Below are positions 55,266 to 62,870 of a DNA stretch of 64,000 nt, one piece after another. The position numbers and the translations under genes are program-made. This DNA comes from Paenibacillus sp. Root52 (GTDB lineage: Bacteria > Bacillota > Bacilli > Paenibacillales > Paenibacillaceae): NCBI RefSeq assembly GCF_001426865.1, contig NZ_LMFO01000005.1, positions 1 to 64,000 of the forward strand, given 5' to 3'. How positions within the stretch are numbered: the first letter of the stretch is position 1; each line of letters begins with the position of its first letter. The notes beneath the pieces were generated by a model, which was not told where the DNA came from, did no database searches, and saw only the letters and a list, made by a program, of their open reading frames with translations.

Positions 55266-55293
55266 CCTCAAACCTCAAACCTCAAACCTCAAA
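55266..55293. repeat. Heptamer tandem repeat running into the MBL gene
   Basis: Four perfect CCTCAAA units directly abut element C and cover the last codons and stop (55282-55284) of the metallo-hydrolase. Confidence 0.8.
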
Positions 55294-56034
55294 ACTCTCA
55301 CCGTCAAGCGGGATGAGTACCTGACCATCCAACTGCTCGGATGCCAGATGGTTGGCGAGATCAGCGCGGGATACTACGCAATGGTTAATGGCATCCATAT
55401 GCACTGCGATTACATGAGCAGCAGGTGCATGTTGTTTCACAGCAACAACGTCATGCTCGTCCATCGTAATGGGATCCCCCTCATTGAAGCGTGCACCCCC
55501 AGCATTCACAACAATAACGTCTGGAGTATACTGATGAATTGCCTCAGCAGGCTCCTCGCACCAGATCGTATCACCGGCAATATACGTGACGGGTTCACCG
55601 TCTGCTTCCAGAACGAAGCCGGATACGTTGCCCATACGTTTACCAATCTCACCCGTACCATGGTGACCAGAGGTGCGAGCGAATCGTACCGAATGATGCT
55701 CATGTTTATCTTCCACAGCCGTTACGTCGGTGAACCCCGCATTGGTAAACACATGCTCATCTCCAGGCTGGCATAACAGCGGGATATCTTTGCGGAGATG
55801 CTTCGCGGCAGCTTCATCCCAATGATCTGGATGGGTGTGAGTGACAATCAACAGATCAGGGTTGAGGTAATCTGTTTCGGTTTCTGGCAGGCTCACTCTC
55901 GGGTTGCGCAACTCATTTGGGGTGTTCGGAAATCCAGGCATGGATTCAGCATCCATCAACATCGGATCAACTAGAATGTTCAGACCTCCATATTCCAGCC
56001 ACAGCGTAGCATTGCGGATCAATTGAAATTTCAT
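55282..56034 (-). CDS. MBL-fold metal-dependent hydrolase
   Basis: 250 aa metallo-beta-lactamase fold. The metal site THTHPDHWD (about 85-93) is followed by a His in TSGHHGTGE, the Asp in YIAGDTIWCEE and a late His in VIAVHMDAINH. It resembles UlaG/YtkL-like hydrolases of unknown substrate. AGGAGT lies before ATG. Its C-terminus (SFEV) is written by the heptamer repeat, so the original end may have differed. It is divergent from an Lrp-type regulator, which may control it. Confidence 0.82.
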   Translation of the reverse strand: MKFQLIRNATLWLEYGGLNILVDPMLMDAESMPGFPNTPNELRNPRVSLPETETDYLNPDLLIVTHTHPDHWDEAAAKHLRKDIPLLCQPGDEHVFTNAGFTDVTAVEDKHEHHSVRFARTSGHHGTGEIGKRMGNVSGFVLEADGEPVTYIAGDTIWCEEPAEAIHQYTPDVIVVNAGGARFNEGDPITMDEHDVVAVKQHAPAAHVIAVHMDAINHCVVSRADLANHLASEQLDGQVLIPLDGESFEV

Positions 56035-56076
56035 TATATTTGCACTCCTTCGGGTTGTTGAATAGTATTATCCTAT

Positions 56077-56111
56077 ATGTTATACAACCCGATTAACGTC
56101 GTACATAACAT
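56077..56111. promoter_or_regulatory. Candidate Lrp-type operator between divergent genes
   Basis: ATGTTAT (56077-56083) and ATAACAT (56105-56111) form an inverted repeat with arms 28 bp apart start to start, lying between the MBL gene and the Lrp gene. Confidence 0.45.
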
Positions 56112-56165
56112 GATGAACGGAAATAGATCGAACTCATTTCAAGTTGAAAGGATTGTAACAGCCGG

Positions 56166-56591
56166 ATGAATGAAACGATAGATGACACAGATCTGCGTAT
56201 TTTACAGATTCTTATTCAGGACGCCAAGCGTTCTCACAAAGAAATCGGAGAAGACGTTCACCTGACTGGACAGGCCGTAGGTGCAAGAGTGCGCAAGTTG
56301 CAGGATCTGGGCGTGATAGAAGGGTATACAGTAAAATGGAACCCAGAACGTCTTGGCCTCGGGCTTCAGGCATTTGTTACCGTATTCATGAATTCGGGTG
56401 ATCGGCACGCTGCTTTTCGGACGTTTATTGCTTCGCGTGAAGATATCGTTGAAGTGCATCGTATTAGCGGAGAAGGCTGTTACCTGATGCGGGTTCGCAC
56501 CGGAACGACAGAACAACTGAACCAATTACTTGAGGAACTTTTACACTATGGAAACTATAAGATGAGCTTGTCCATTCGTGTGGAGAAATGA
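56166..56591 (+). CDS. Lrp/AsnC-family transcriptional regulator
   Basis: 141 aa. N-terminal HTH (about 8-55: LRILQILIQDAKRSHKEIG, then LTGQAVGARVRKLQDLGVIEGY). C-terminal RAM effector-binding domain (about 65-140, AFVTVFMNSGD, VHRISGEGCYLMRVR). Such proteins sense amino acids and act locally or on their own promoter. The AAAGG site is distant (13 nt). The divergent MBL gene is the most likely neighbour target. Confidence 0.88.
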   Translation: MNETIDDTDLRILQILIQDAKRSHKEIGEDVHLTGQAVGARVRKLQDLGVIEGYTVKWNPERLGLGLQAFVTVFMNSGDRHAAFRTFIASREDIVEVHRISGEGCYLMRVRTGTTEQLNQLLEELLHYGNYKMSLSIRVEK

Positions 56592-56658
56592 AGCTGTGGT
56601 GACTATCCTTGTTGTGAAGCAGAGCACCGCGTCCAGTCAGCTGTACGCGGTGAGCAGG

Positions 56659-57183
56659 TCATAACGATGACGTATATCCATCCTCCCGTGGATGCTTATT
56701 ACGCAATGTTTGCTGAAGCAGGTTGATTGCTTCATCTCGTTCCTTTTTGCTAAGCAAATGATCCGTTGCAATGTGGTGCCGTGTGCCGTCATTTAGGAAT
56801 AGGACAATCATTGGTGAAGACGACAAGATCCACTTGCTAAAGTGATACGAGGACAATTCAATTTTGCGAATTTGTTCCCAACGGATATTACGTTTACCGC
56901 ACAGGATGGCTTCATCATTCCAAGACAGTAACACAGGCGGCTGCTTGACGAATCGAGCTCCAAACATCAGGCATAACGGGCCGATGAACCATATGCCCAG
57001 AACGGCTGCGATCGAGTAATATAATGTTTCCAGTTTGCCAGATAGCCCATCATATATAAACCATAACAGTAGAATGCACAGGATTATAAACAGCAGACAC
57101 AGTGTTCCCTTCCAGAGAGCTGTGAATCGTCGGTATCGAATGTGCTGTATATTCGAAGTTAGTACTGTTGATTCTGATTCCAT
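56659..57183 (-). CDS. Membrane protein with two spans and a PH-like soluble domain
   Basis: 174 aa. Two hydrophobic helices (about 26-46, GTLCLLFIILCILLLWFIYD, and 55-78, YYSIAAVLGIWFIGPLCLMFG) are followed by a cytoplasmic segment. That segment (LLSWNDEAILCGKRNIRWEQIRKIELS) resembles the PH-like domain of YdbS/STM3941 proteins. ATG 57183 has AAGGAGG 11 nt upstream; a TTG at 57189 is also possible. It lies downstream of the ABC exporter operon. Function unknown. Confidence 0.6.
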   Translation of the reverse strand: MESESTVLTSNIQHIRYRRFTALWKGTLCLLFIILCILLLWFIYDGLSGKLETLYYSIAAVLGIWFIGPLCLMFGARFVKQPPVLLSWNDEAILCGKRNIRWEQIRKIELSSYHFSKWILSSSPMIVLFLNDGTRHHIATDHLLSKKERDEAINLLQQTLRNKHPREDGYTSSL

Positions 57184-57218
57184 GTTCAATTCATCCTCCT
57201 TTATGACCATCATATAAC

Positions 57219-57254
57219 GAAATATGCCGCTCTGCGAGGCAGGCGGCATATTTC
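57219..57254 (-). terminator. Terminator after the ABC exporter operon
   Basis: GAAATATGCCGC (57219-57230) pairs with GCGGCATATTTC (57243-57254), just beyond the minus-strand stop at 57263. It also overlaps the leader of the next gene. Confidence 0.65.
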
Positions 57255-57262
57255 ATATTCGT

Positions 57263-59101
57263 TTATCCCGAGGCGGCGTTATTCTCTCCAGCTTCTCGAG
57301 CATGTTTATACAAGTCAGCATATACGCCTTTGGCGGCGATAAGTTCTTGATGTGATCCTTCCTCGACAATCTCGCCATTCTCCATGACGAGAATCCGGTC
57401 AGCATGCATGACAGTGGAGAGTCGGTGTGCAATGACAATCGTTGTTCGTCCTTGAGATACAGTTTCCAGGGCTTGCTGTACCAGTTGCTCGGTATGGGAG
57501 TCTAGATTAGCCGTTGCTTCATCCAAGATGAGCACGCGAGGCTCGAATACCACAATCCTTGCAAACGATATGAGCTGTCGCTGTCCAGCTGACAATCCGC
57601 TGCCTCGTTCAGATAGACGTGTATCGTATCCATCAGGCAAACGCTCAATCATCGCTGCTGCTCCGACAAAACGGCAGGCTTCAATTGCTTTTTCCCGCGA
57701 AATATCCTCGCGGAACATTCGTACATTATCGATAATCGTTCCCGAGAATAGAAAGGGCTCCTGCTGAATTAAGCCAACGATTCGATGAAGATTGGCTTGG
57801 GGGATTCGCCGGATATCTGTACCATCGATTTCAATACGACCTGCCTGAACATCATAGAAGCGATTCAGTAGAGAGATCAGTGTGCTTTTGCCTGCTCCCG
57901 TTGTCCCTACAATGCCGACCATTTCTCCAGGATACAGATGCAGATTCAGATGCGCTATCAGTGGACGATCTGGTTGGTATCCGAACGATACATCGTTAAA
58001 ATCAACTTGACCCATCACATGCTGTGGCTCAAGTGTATGTGCATCTTGGGGCATGGGATCCGCGACTTCAGGACGGGTGCTTAGAATTTTCCAGATGCGA
58101 TCCATGGATACCGTAGTAGATTGGAACGTGTTCCATTGCATCGTAATCTGGTTGATCGGCTGAAAGAACTGGCGGATGTAGCTGATAAAGGCGTAGAGTA
58201 CACCTACCTGTAATGACTCGCCAAGGACTGCCCGACCTCCTAACCAAACCATCATGACCAGTGCGGCATTGCCCAGAATATCAAATGTACGGTTGAAAAT
58301 GACATTGGAACGAGCCTGAGTAATGTTGGCTTGCAGGTGATCCTGATTTTTTTCCGAGAACCGTTTCTTCTGTTCTTCCTCCTGATGAAAAGCTTGAATG
58401 AGGAACATGCCGGACAAGTTCTCAGCGGTAAACGCAATCAGACGAGAGAGACGTGTGCGTGCGTTCTGATAAGCTTTTCGTAGTCTGCTTCGAAATAATA
58501 CGGCAACTATAGCGATAATCGGTAACACAATGAGTGAATACCCTGCTAGTACCGGGTCTAGTTGAAACATGAAAAAGATAATGAGAACGAGCATCATGCC
58601 ATCCCGAATCAGACTGAGCAGCACTTGCGTGAAGAAACTGCTGATCGTTTCCGTATCGCTGGAGACATTCGTAACCAGGCTGCCAATATGAAACCGATCA
58701 AAAAATGACATCGACATTTTGGAAATATGCCGGAATAGGTCTTTGCGAATACGAGAGACGATATTCTGGCCAACATGTTGCAATAGATTATTTTGTACAT
58801 AAGTAAAAACAAAGCTGATGACAGCTAAGCCTAAATAAATGGCTGCGAGTTGAACCAGAAAGGCAACACTTGTTTGACCTATCGCAAGATGGTCATCGAT
58901 CGCAATTTTGACTAAATAAGGCTGAAGTAAGTCAGCAGAAATGCCGAGTAGTGAGCACAAAAAGATTCCCAAAAAGGTAAGTCTATGCGGTTTGGCATAT
59001 GCCATCATGGCTTTGAAGGAAGTGCGCTTACTCTGATCTGGTTCCGTTGTTGTTGTGGTTGTTGTAGTTGTTATATCTGCATCAGGTTTATGGTCACTCA
59101 A
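57263..59101 (-). CDS. ABC exporter half-transporter with canonical ATP site (BmrD/YheH-like)
   Basis: 612 aa: six membrane segments (about 50-340) then an ATPase domain. Walker A GTTGAGKST, signature LSAGQRQ, Walker B VLILDEATANLD with the catalytic Glu, H-loop VIAHRLSTV. The TTG start at 59101 has AGGAGGAGGG about 8 nt upstream and overlaps the stop of the previous gene by 8 nt, so the two are translationally coupled. The N-terminus carries nine Thr in a row from an ACA/ACT-type microsatellite. It pairs with the degenerate partner encoded upstream as a drug-type heterodimer. Confidence 0.9.
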   Translation of the reverse strand: MSDHKPDADITTTTTTTTTEPDQSKRTSFKAMMAYAKPHRLTFLGIFLCSLLGISADLLQPYLVKIAIDDHLAIGQTSVAFLVQLAAIYLGLAVISFVFTYVQNNLLQHVGQNIVSRIRKDLFRHISKMSMSFFDRFHIGSLVTNVSSDTETISSFFTQVLLSLIRDGMMLVLIIFFMFQLDPVLAGYSLIVLPIIAIVAVLFRSRLRKAYQNARTRLSRLIAFTAENLSGMFLIQAFHQEEEQKKRFSEKNQDHLQANITQARSNVIFNRTFDILGNAALVMMVWLGGRAVLGESLQVGVLYAFISYIRQFFQPINQITMQWNTFQSTTVSMDRIWKILSTRPEVADPMPQDAHTLEPQHVMGQVDFNDVSFGYQPDRPLIAHLNLHLYPGEMVGIVGTTGAGKSTLISLLNRFYDVQAGRIEIDGTDIRRIPQANLHRIVGLIQQEPFLFSGTIIDNVRMFREDISREKAIEACRFVGAAAMIERLPDGYDTRLSERGSGLSAGQRQLISFARIVVFEPRVLILDEATANLDSHTEQLVQQALETVSQGRTTIVIAHRLSTVMHADRILVMENGEIVEEGSHQELIAAKGVYADLYKHAREAGENNAASG

Positions 59102-60836
59102 GATGTAATCCCTCCTCCTGCAAACGATACGTTGCGGCATATAACCCATTCGCTGCCATCAACTGGGAGTGGGTGCCTTGTTCTGCGATACGCCCCTGGT
59201 CAAGCACAATGATATCATCTGCATGACGGACCGCGCTGATCCGATGTGAAATAATCAAAGTTGTTTTGCCTTTACCGATCTCACGTAGACTTCGCAAAAT
59301 GCCACTTTCAGTAACGGCATCCACAGCACTCATGCTGTCGTCCAAAATGAGCAACTCGGCTTTCTTAATTAATCCCCGAGCCAAGCTGGTACGTTGGCGC
59401 TGTCCACCAGATAGGGTAAGTCCGCGCTCGCCGAGTAAAGTATCAAAGCGGTCTGGGAAACGTGTGATATTATCGTAGATCATCGCTTGCTTCGCGCTGT
59501 GTTCAACGGTACCGAGCGACGCATTACGGTCGCTGAAGGCAATATTGTCTCGAATGGTGGTGCTGAATAAGAATCCATCTTGCGGAACATAGGCAATGCG
59601 GGATCTCAGGCTCTCCAGTGATAAAGCACGAATATCTGTACCATTCATGCGAATCGTGCCCTCTGGTGGTTCGTATGTACGAAGTAACAACTTGACCAAG
59701 GTGCTCTTGCCTGAACCAGTTCTGCCTACGATGCCAACCGTACGACCTGTACGAATATTCAGTCGAATATTACGGAGCGAAGGAGAAGAACTTCCTGGGT
59801 ACGTAAAAGTCAGATGGTCAATAGAGATATCGCTTACCTTATCAAGCGGCTGAGCCCCTGAACGTTCCCGTACATCTGGTACTTCTAGGAGCAGATCATT
59901 GACTCTCTCCAGTGAAGCTCCAGAGCGTTGCACGGTATTAATAACATTACCGATCTGCTGCAGCGGCCCCATAATAATACGTAAATATAATGTCAGCGCT
60001 ACAAAACTACCGAGCGTGATGGAATTCTGCATCGTTAGTATGCCGCCAACGAGCAGTGATACAACGAGTGAAATGGCACCGAGTAGCGGAAGTAGAGCCT
60101 GGAATAGAGACGACAGGCGTACTAAGCGCAATTGTTTTGCTTTGATTGCATCAACGGTTGTGCCAAATCGCTCCTGAGCAACGTCTTCAATCGCAAATGT
60201 TTTGGTAACCCGGATGCCACCCAGCTGTTCTTCGGCAGCTTCGGTCATATTCGCCAGAGCCTCTTGCACGTCGCGGGAGCGCTTTCGAATGCGCGGACCA
60301 AAAAATACGACCAGAAATGGGATGGCTAATAACGGAATTACACTGATCAGAATTAAGCTCAAAGGAATTCCACTGAGCAGCATCATGACAATGCAGGACA
60401 ACAACAGGAATGTTGCATTTGTCATCAATGTCACACCGTTGGAGATGGCTTCACGTACTGATGTGACGTCGTTCATTACATAGCTGAGCAGCTTGCCATT
60501 ACCTTGTTTCGAAAAATAGTGCTCGCTCAGTTCGGAAAATTTGCTGAATATTCGCTCACGTGTCATGAATTCAAACCGACGGCCAAGCTTCATAATCATG
60601 AATTGTCCTGTACCAAACAGTAAATTATAAGCGATGGCAATAGCCAGTAAGGAGAGGCTGTACTGAACGACGGTGTCCATCTGAATTTTATGTTGCATTA
60701 ACTGATCCGTGAAGCTGCCCAGAATTCGGGGCAAAGATGCCTGACCTACATTGGAGGCAATGATTAGAAGGATCGCGACCAGATATACAGGCCAGTTGGC
60801 AACCACATAGCCTCGTAATAATCCTGTCTTGGACAT
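59094..60836 (-). CDS. ABC exporter half-transporter with degenerate ATP site (BmrC/YheI-like)
   Basis: 580 aa: six membrane segments then an ATPase domain. Walker A GRTGSGKST, signature LSGGQRQRTSLARG, Walker B LLILDDSMSAVD, where the catalytic Glu is replaced by Asp, and H-loop IISHRISAV. This Glu-to-Asp change in one partner is the mark of heterodimeric exporters such as BmrCD and TM287/288. It is first in the operon and overlaps the next gene by 8 nt. The leader at 60837-61014 holds an attenuator-like hairpin. Confidence 0.9.
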   Translation of the reverse strand: MSKTGLLRGYVVANWPVYLVAILLIIASNVGQASLPRILGSFTDQLMQHKIQMDTVVQYSLSLLAIAIAYNLLFGTGQFMIMKLGRRFEFMTRERIFSKFSELSEHYFSKQGNGKLLSYVMNDVTSVREAISNGVTLMTNATFLLLSCIVMMLLSGIPLSLILISVIPLLAIPFLVVFFGPRIRKRSRDVQEALANMTEAAEEQLGGIRVTKTFAIEDVAQERFGTTVDAIKAKQLRLVRLSSLFQALLPLLGAISLVVSLLVGGILTMQNSITLGSFVALTLYLRIIMGPLQQIGNVINTVQRSGASLERVNDLLLEVPDVRERSGAQPLDKVSDISIDHLTFTYPGSSSPSLRNIRLNIRTGRTVGIVGRTGSGKSTLVKLLLRTYEPPEGTIRMNGTDIRALSLESLRSRIAYVPQDGFLFSTTIRDNIAFSDRNASLGTVEHSAKQAMIYDNITRFPDRFDTLLGERGLTLSGGQRQRTSLARGLIKKAELLILDDSMSAVDAVTESGILRSLREIGKGKTTLIISHRISAVRHADDIIVLDQGRIAEQGTHSQLMAANGLYAATYRLQEEGLHLE

Positions 60837-60889
60837 AAGATAGGTTCTCCTTTGTTCAAATAAGAAGTGTCTTCGGAAGCGAAGTCAGC

Positions 60890-60929
60890 AAAAGGGCCGA
60901 CACCTGAGATTAGCGCGCCGTGCCCTCTT
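60890..60929 (-). promoter_or_regulatory. Attenuator-like hairpin in the leader of the ABC exporter operon
   Basis: On the minus strand AAGAGGGC pairs with GCCCTTTT (last bases forming the U tract), with extra CGGC/GTCG pairing inside. A second hairpin (CTTCG-CTTC-CGAAG) follows before the ribosome site. A 66-codon frame (60964 to 60764) spans the hairpin and runs into the first gene, but has no clear ribosome site. A TTGACA at 61009-61014 (minus) beside the palindrome TCCGTACGGA (60999-61008) may be the promoter. The remaining 61015-61214 shows no gene. Confidence 0.5.
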
Positions 60930-61214
60930 ACTGTATGCAATCTAGTTTGTAATTTATCCGTCATTCAATGAATTTCTCTATACTTATTTTTGCTCTATTC
61001 CGTACGGATGTCAACAAAGCAAGTAAGCATGGACGCAGGAAAATGGGGCGAAATAGAACGGATATAAAACGAATATGGAAAGGATCAAGGAACGTTGTGT
61101 GTCTCTCATTATTCATCCTAAAGTCGATTTGGTGAAACATTTTTGAACAGTATCCCGTCTGTAGGATTGAACAGGTAAAAAATAGGCTTTACTAATCATA
61201 GGAGGTGCCAAGGC

Positions 61215-62141
61215 ATGAAACATAAAAAAGGATTGGCGGCAACGCTTGCACTATGCGTGTCATTAACGGCAGGAGGTGCTTCGGTACTCGCTTTTTCAGA
61301 TGTGAAGGATGAAGGACAAAAAACAGTGGTAGATACGTTGAAATCCAAAGGCATTGTGAACGGTGTGACCTCAGATCTATTCCGTCCAGATCAGGCGTTG
61401 TCAGAGCCACAAGGTGTGCAGTTAATTGTGAAGGCATTTGGTTTGAAAAATGAATATGCTGCTGCTTCCGCAGCTCAAAATAAAATTAGTCCAGACACAT
61501 GGTATGCTGATGCTGTACAGGCTGCAACGCAGAATGGTCTGTCCATTCCGGTGGAGTTGAATCCGCAAGGGGAGATGACGCGTGAACAATTTGTCATTTT
61601 ACTCCACGAAGGTATTAACACAACGGGCAACTATCCAGTGATCATGAAGTATAATCTTGTGAATGACGAAGATAAAATTGGTAAGGACGCCAAATCTGCG
61701 ATCCAGAATCTGCTGAATATGAACATCATTGAACTGGATAAGGACGGTAATTTCCGTCCAGATCAGTCGCTTACCCGTATGGAGGCTGCAAGCATGATCT
61801 TCAATGCACTTGAATTTGTGGATTCGCATGGGAATGGTGGTTCGTCTGAACCTGCTCCAACCGATCCGGATCAGGGTCAACAAGGAATCGTACCAAGCGT
61901 GACAACGACGAAGGTTGATGATAAAACGACGAAAGTTAAGCTGACGGCTGAAATGCCGCATCCTGGTTATGGCTTGAAGATTGATGATGTGAAGCTGGAG
62001 AAGGATGGACGTGCGATCGTGCTCTACACCATTGTTCAGCCTGATCCTGACATGATGTATCCAATGGTTATTACGAATGTAACTGCTGAAACAGACATTC
62101 CAACAGGCTACACAGCAGAAGTACAGCCATCAGGTAAGTAA
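61215..62141 (+). CDS. SLH-domain surface protein with C-terminal PrcB-like domain
   Basis: 308 aa. Signal peptide (MKHKKGLAATLALCVSLTAGG, cleavage near VLA). S-layer homology repeats follow: FSDVKDEGQKTVVDTLKSKGIVNG, a middle one around DTWYADAVQAATQNGL, and a third with FRPDQSLTRMEAASMI. These anchor the protein to wall polysaccharide. After a Gly/Ser/Pro linker comes MPHPGYGLKIDDVKLEKDGRAIV with YTIVQPDPDMMYPMVIT, the PrcB_C (protease complex-stabilising) pattern. AGGAGGTG lies 8 nt before ATG. Confidence 0.88.
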   Translation: MKHKKGLAATLALCVSLTAGGASVLAFSDVKDEGQKTVVDTLKSKGIVNGVTSDLFRPDQALSEPQGVQLIVKAFGLKNEYAAASAAQNKISPDTWYADAVQAATQNGLSIPVELNPQGEMTREQFVILLHEGINTTGNYPVIMKYNLVNDEDKIGKDAKSAIQNLLNMNIIELDKDGNFRPDQSLTRMEAASMIFNALEFVDSHGNGGSSEPAPTDPDQGQQGIVPSVTTTKVDDKTTKVKLTAEMPHPGYGLKIDDVKLEKDGRAIVLYTIVQPDPDMMYPMVITNVTAETDIPTGYTAEVQPSGK

Positions 62142-62210
62142 AATTAGAATGTTGCTATTCTGTAGTTCAACTTATAGAGATAGGAACATAAAAAAATAGG
62201 AAATTCGTTG

Positions 62211-62247
62211 AAGCTGCTGTCTGTATTATACAGGCGGCAGCTTTTAC
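62211..62247 (+). terminator. Terminator of the SLH gene
   Basis: AAGCTGCTGTCTGTA (62211-62225) pairs with TACAGGCGGCAGCTT (62229-62243), followed by TTAC. Confidence 0.8.
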
Positions 62248-62312
62248 CTTGTTCATTTTGTGTTATTTGTATAGTGAAACTTATGATCATATCTATGTTA
62301 TGATCTTTGTAT

Positions 62313-62328
62313 ATTCAAAAGTTTGAAT
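62313..62328. promoter_or_regulatory. Probable ArsR operator
   Basis: ATTCAAA-AG-TTTGAAT is a perfect inverted repeat that ends 15 nt before the ATG of the ArsR gene, in the promoter-to-ribosome-site zone, suggesting autorepression. Confidence 0.65.
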
Positions 62329-62343
62329 GAAGGGGTATAACGT

Positions 62344-62673
62344 ATGAATCAGAGCATACAACAGTTTAAATCGGACTTTTTCAAAGCTTTAGCTCATCCT
62401 ATGCGAATTCAAATTCTGGAGTTGCTGAGCGAAGGAGCGAAGAATGTTAACGAGCTGCAAAGTATCCTGGGATCAGAAGGCTCCGCCGTTTCCCAACAGC
62501 TGGCTGTATTACGTAGTAAAAATGTTGTGCAGGGTCTGAAAGAGGGGACTACGGTCATATACTCTCTGCGGGATCCTTTGATCAAAGACTTACTGGAGGT
62601 TGCCAAACAGATTTTTGACAATCATTTGGTGGATGCCATTTCGATGTTGGAAGATATCCGCAAAGAAACATAA
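62344..62673 (+). CDS. ArsR-family transcriptional repressor
   Basis: 109 aa winged-helix protein. DFFKALAHPMRIQILELLSEG is the family start; the recognition helix is in SEGSAVSQQLAVLRSKNVV, and the wing ends GTTVIYSLRD. No CxC metal motif of arsenic or zinc sensors (ELCVCDL) is present, so it probably senses another signal, perhaps redox or an anion. It precedes a SulP transporter gene by about 200 nt, and both have ATTCAAA half-sites upstream. Confidence 0.9.
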   Translation: MNQSIQQFKSDFFKALAHPMRIQILELLSEGAKNVNELQSILGSEGSAVSQQLAVLRSKNVVQGLKEGTTVIYSLRDPLIKDLLEVAKQIFDNHLVDAISMLEDIRKET

Positions 62674-62704
62674 ACGTGTTAGGGCAAGTTTTCAGACACG
62701 TCTT

Positions 62705-62753
62705 AAACAAGAGGAACCTGAAGTTGAAGTAAGTTCGGGAACTTCTTGTTTTT
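62705..62753 (+). terminator. Hairpin between the ArsR and SulP genes
   Basis: AACAAGAGGAACCTGAA (62706-62722) pairs with TTCGGGAACTTCTTGTT (62734-62750), with two mismatches, followed by TTTC. It would uncouple the two genes. Confidence 0.65.
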
Positions 62754-62828
62754 CTGCATGTAATCAATGTCTCAGGTGTGAGCAGTACGATTGACAGCAT
62801 GCTCACAGGGGCGTAGTCTTTTTGTTAT

Positions 62829-62844
62829 ATTCAAATATTCAAAT
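62829..62844 (+). promoter_or_regulatory. Direct repeat of the ArsR half-site upstream of sulP
   Basis: ATTCAAAT occurs twice head to tail (62829-62836, 62837-62844), 27 nt before the SulP start. It matches the arms of the palindrome at 62313-62328. Confidence 0.5.
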
Positions 62845-62870
62845 ATATGAAGAAAAGAAGGTTAAGCCAG

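Noticed and set aside
55266..55293. CRISPR-like repeat array
   Set aside because: The units are 7 nt with no spacers, so it is a microsatellite. No CRISPR array or cas gene is in the window.
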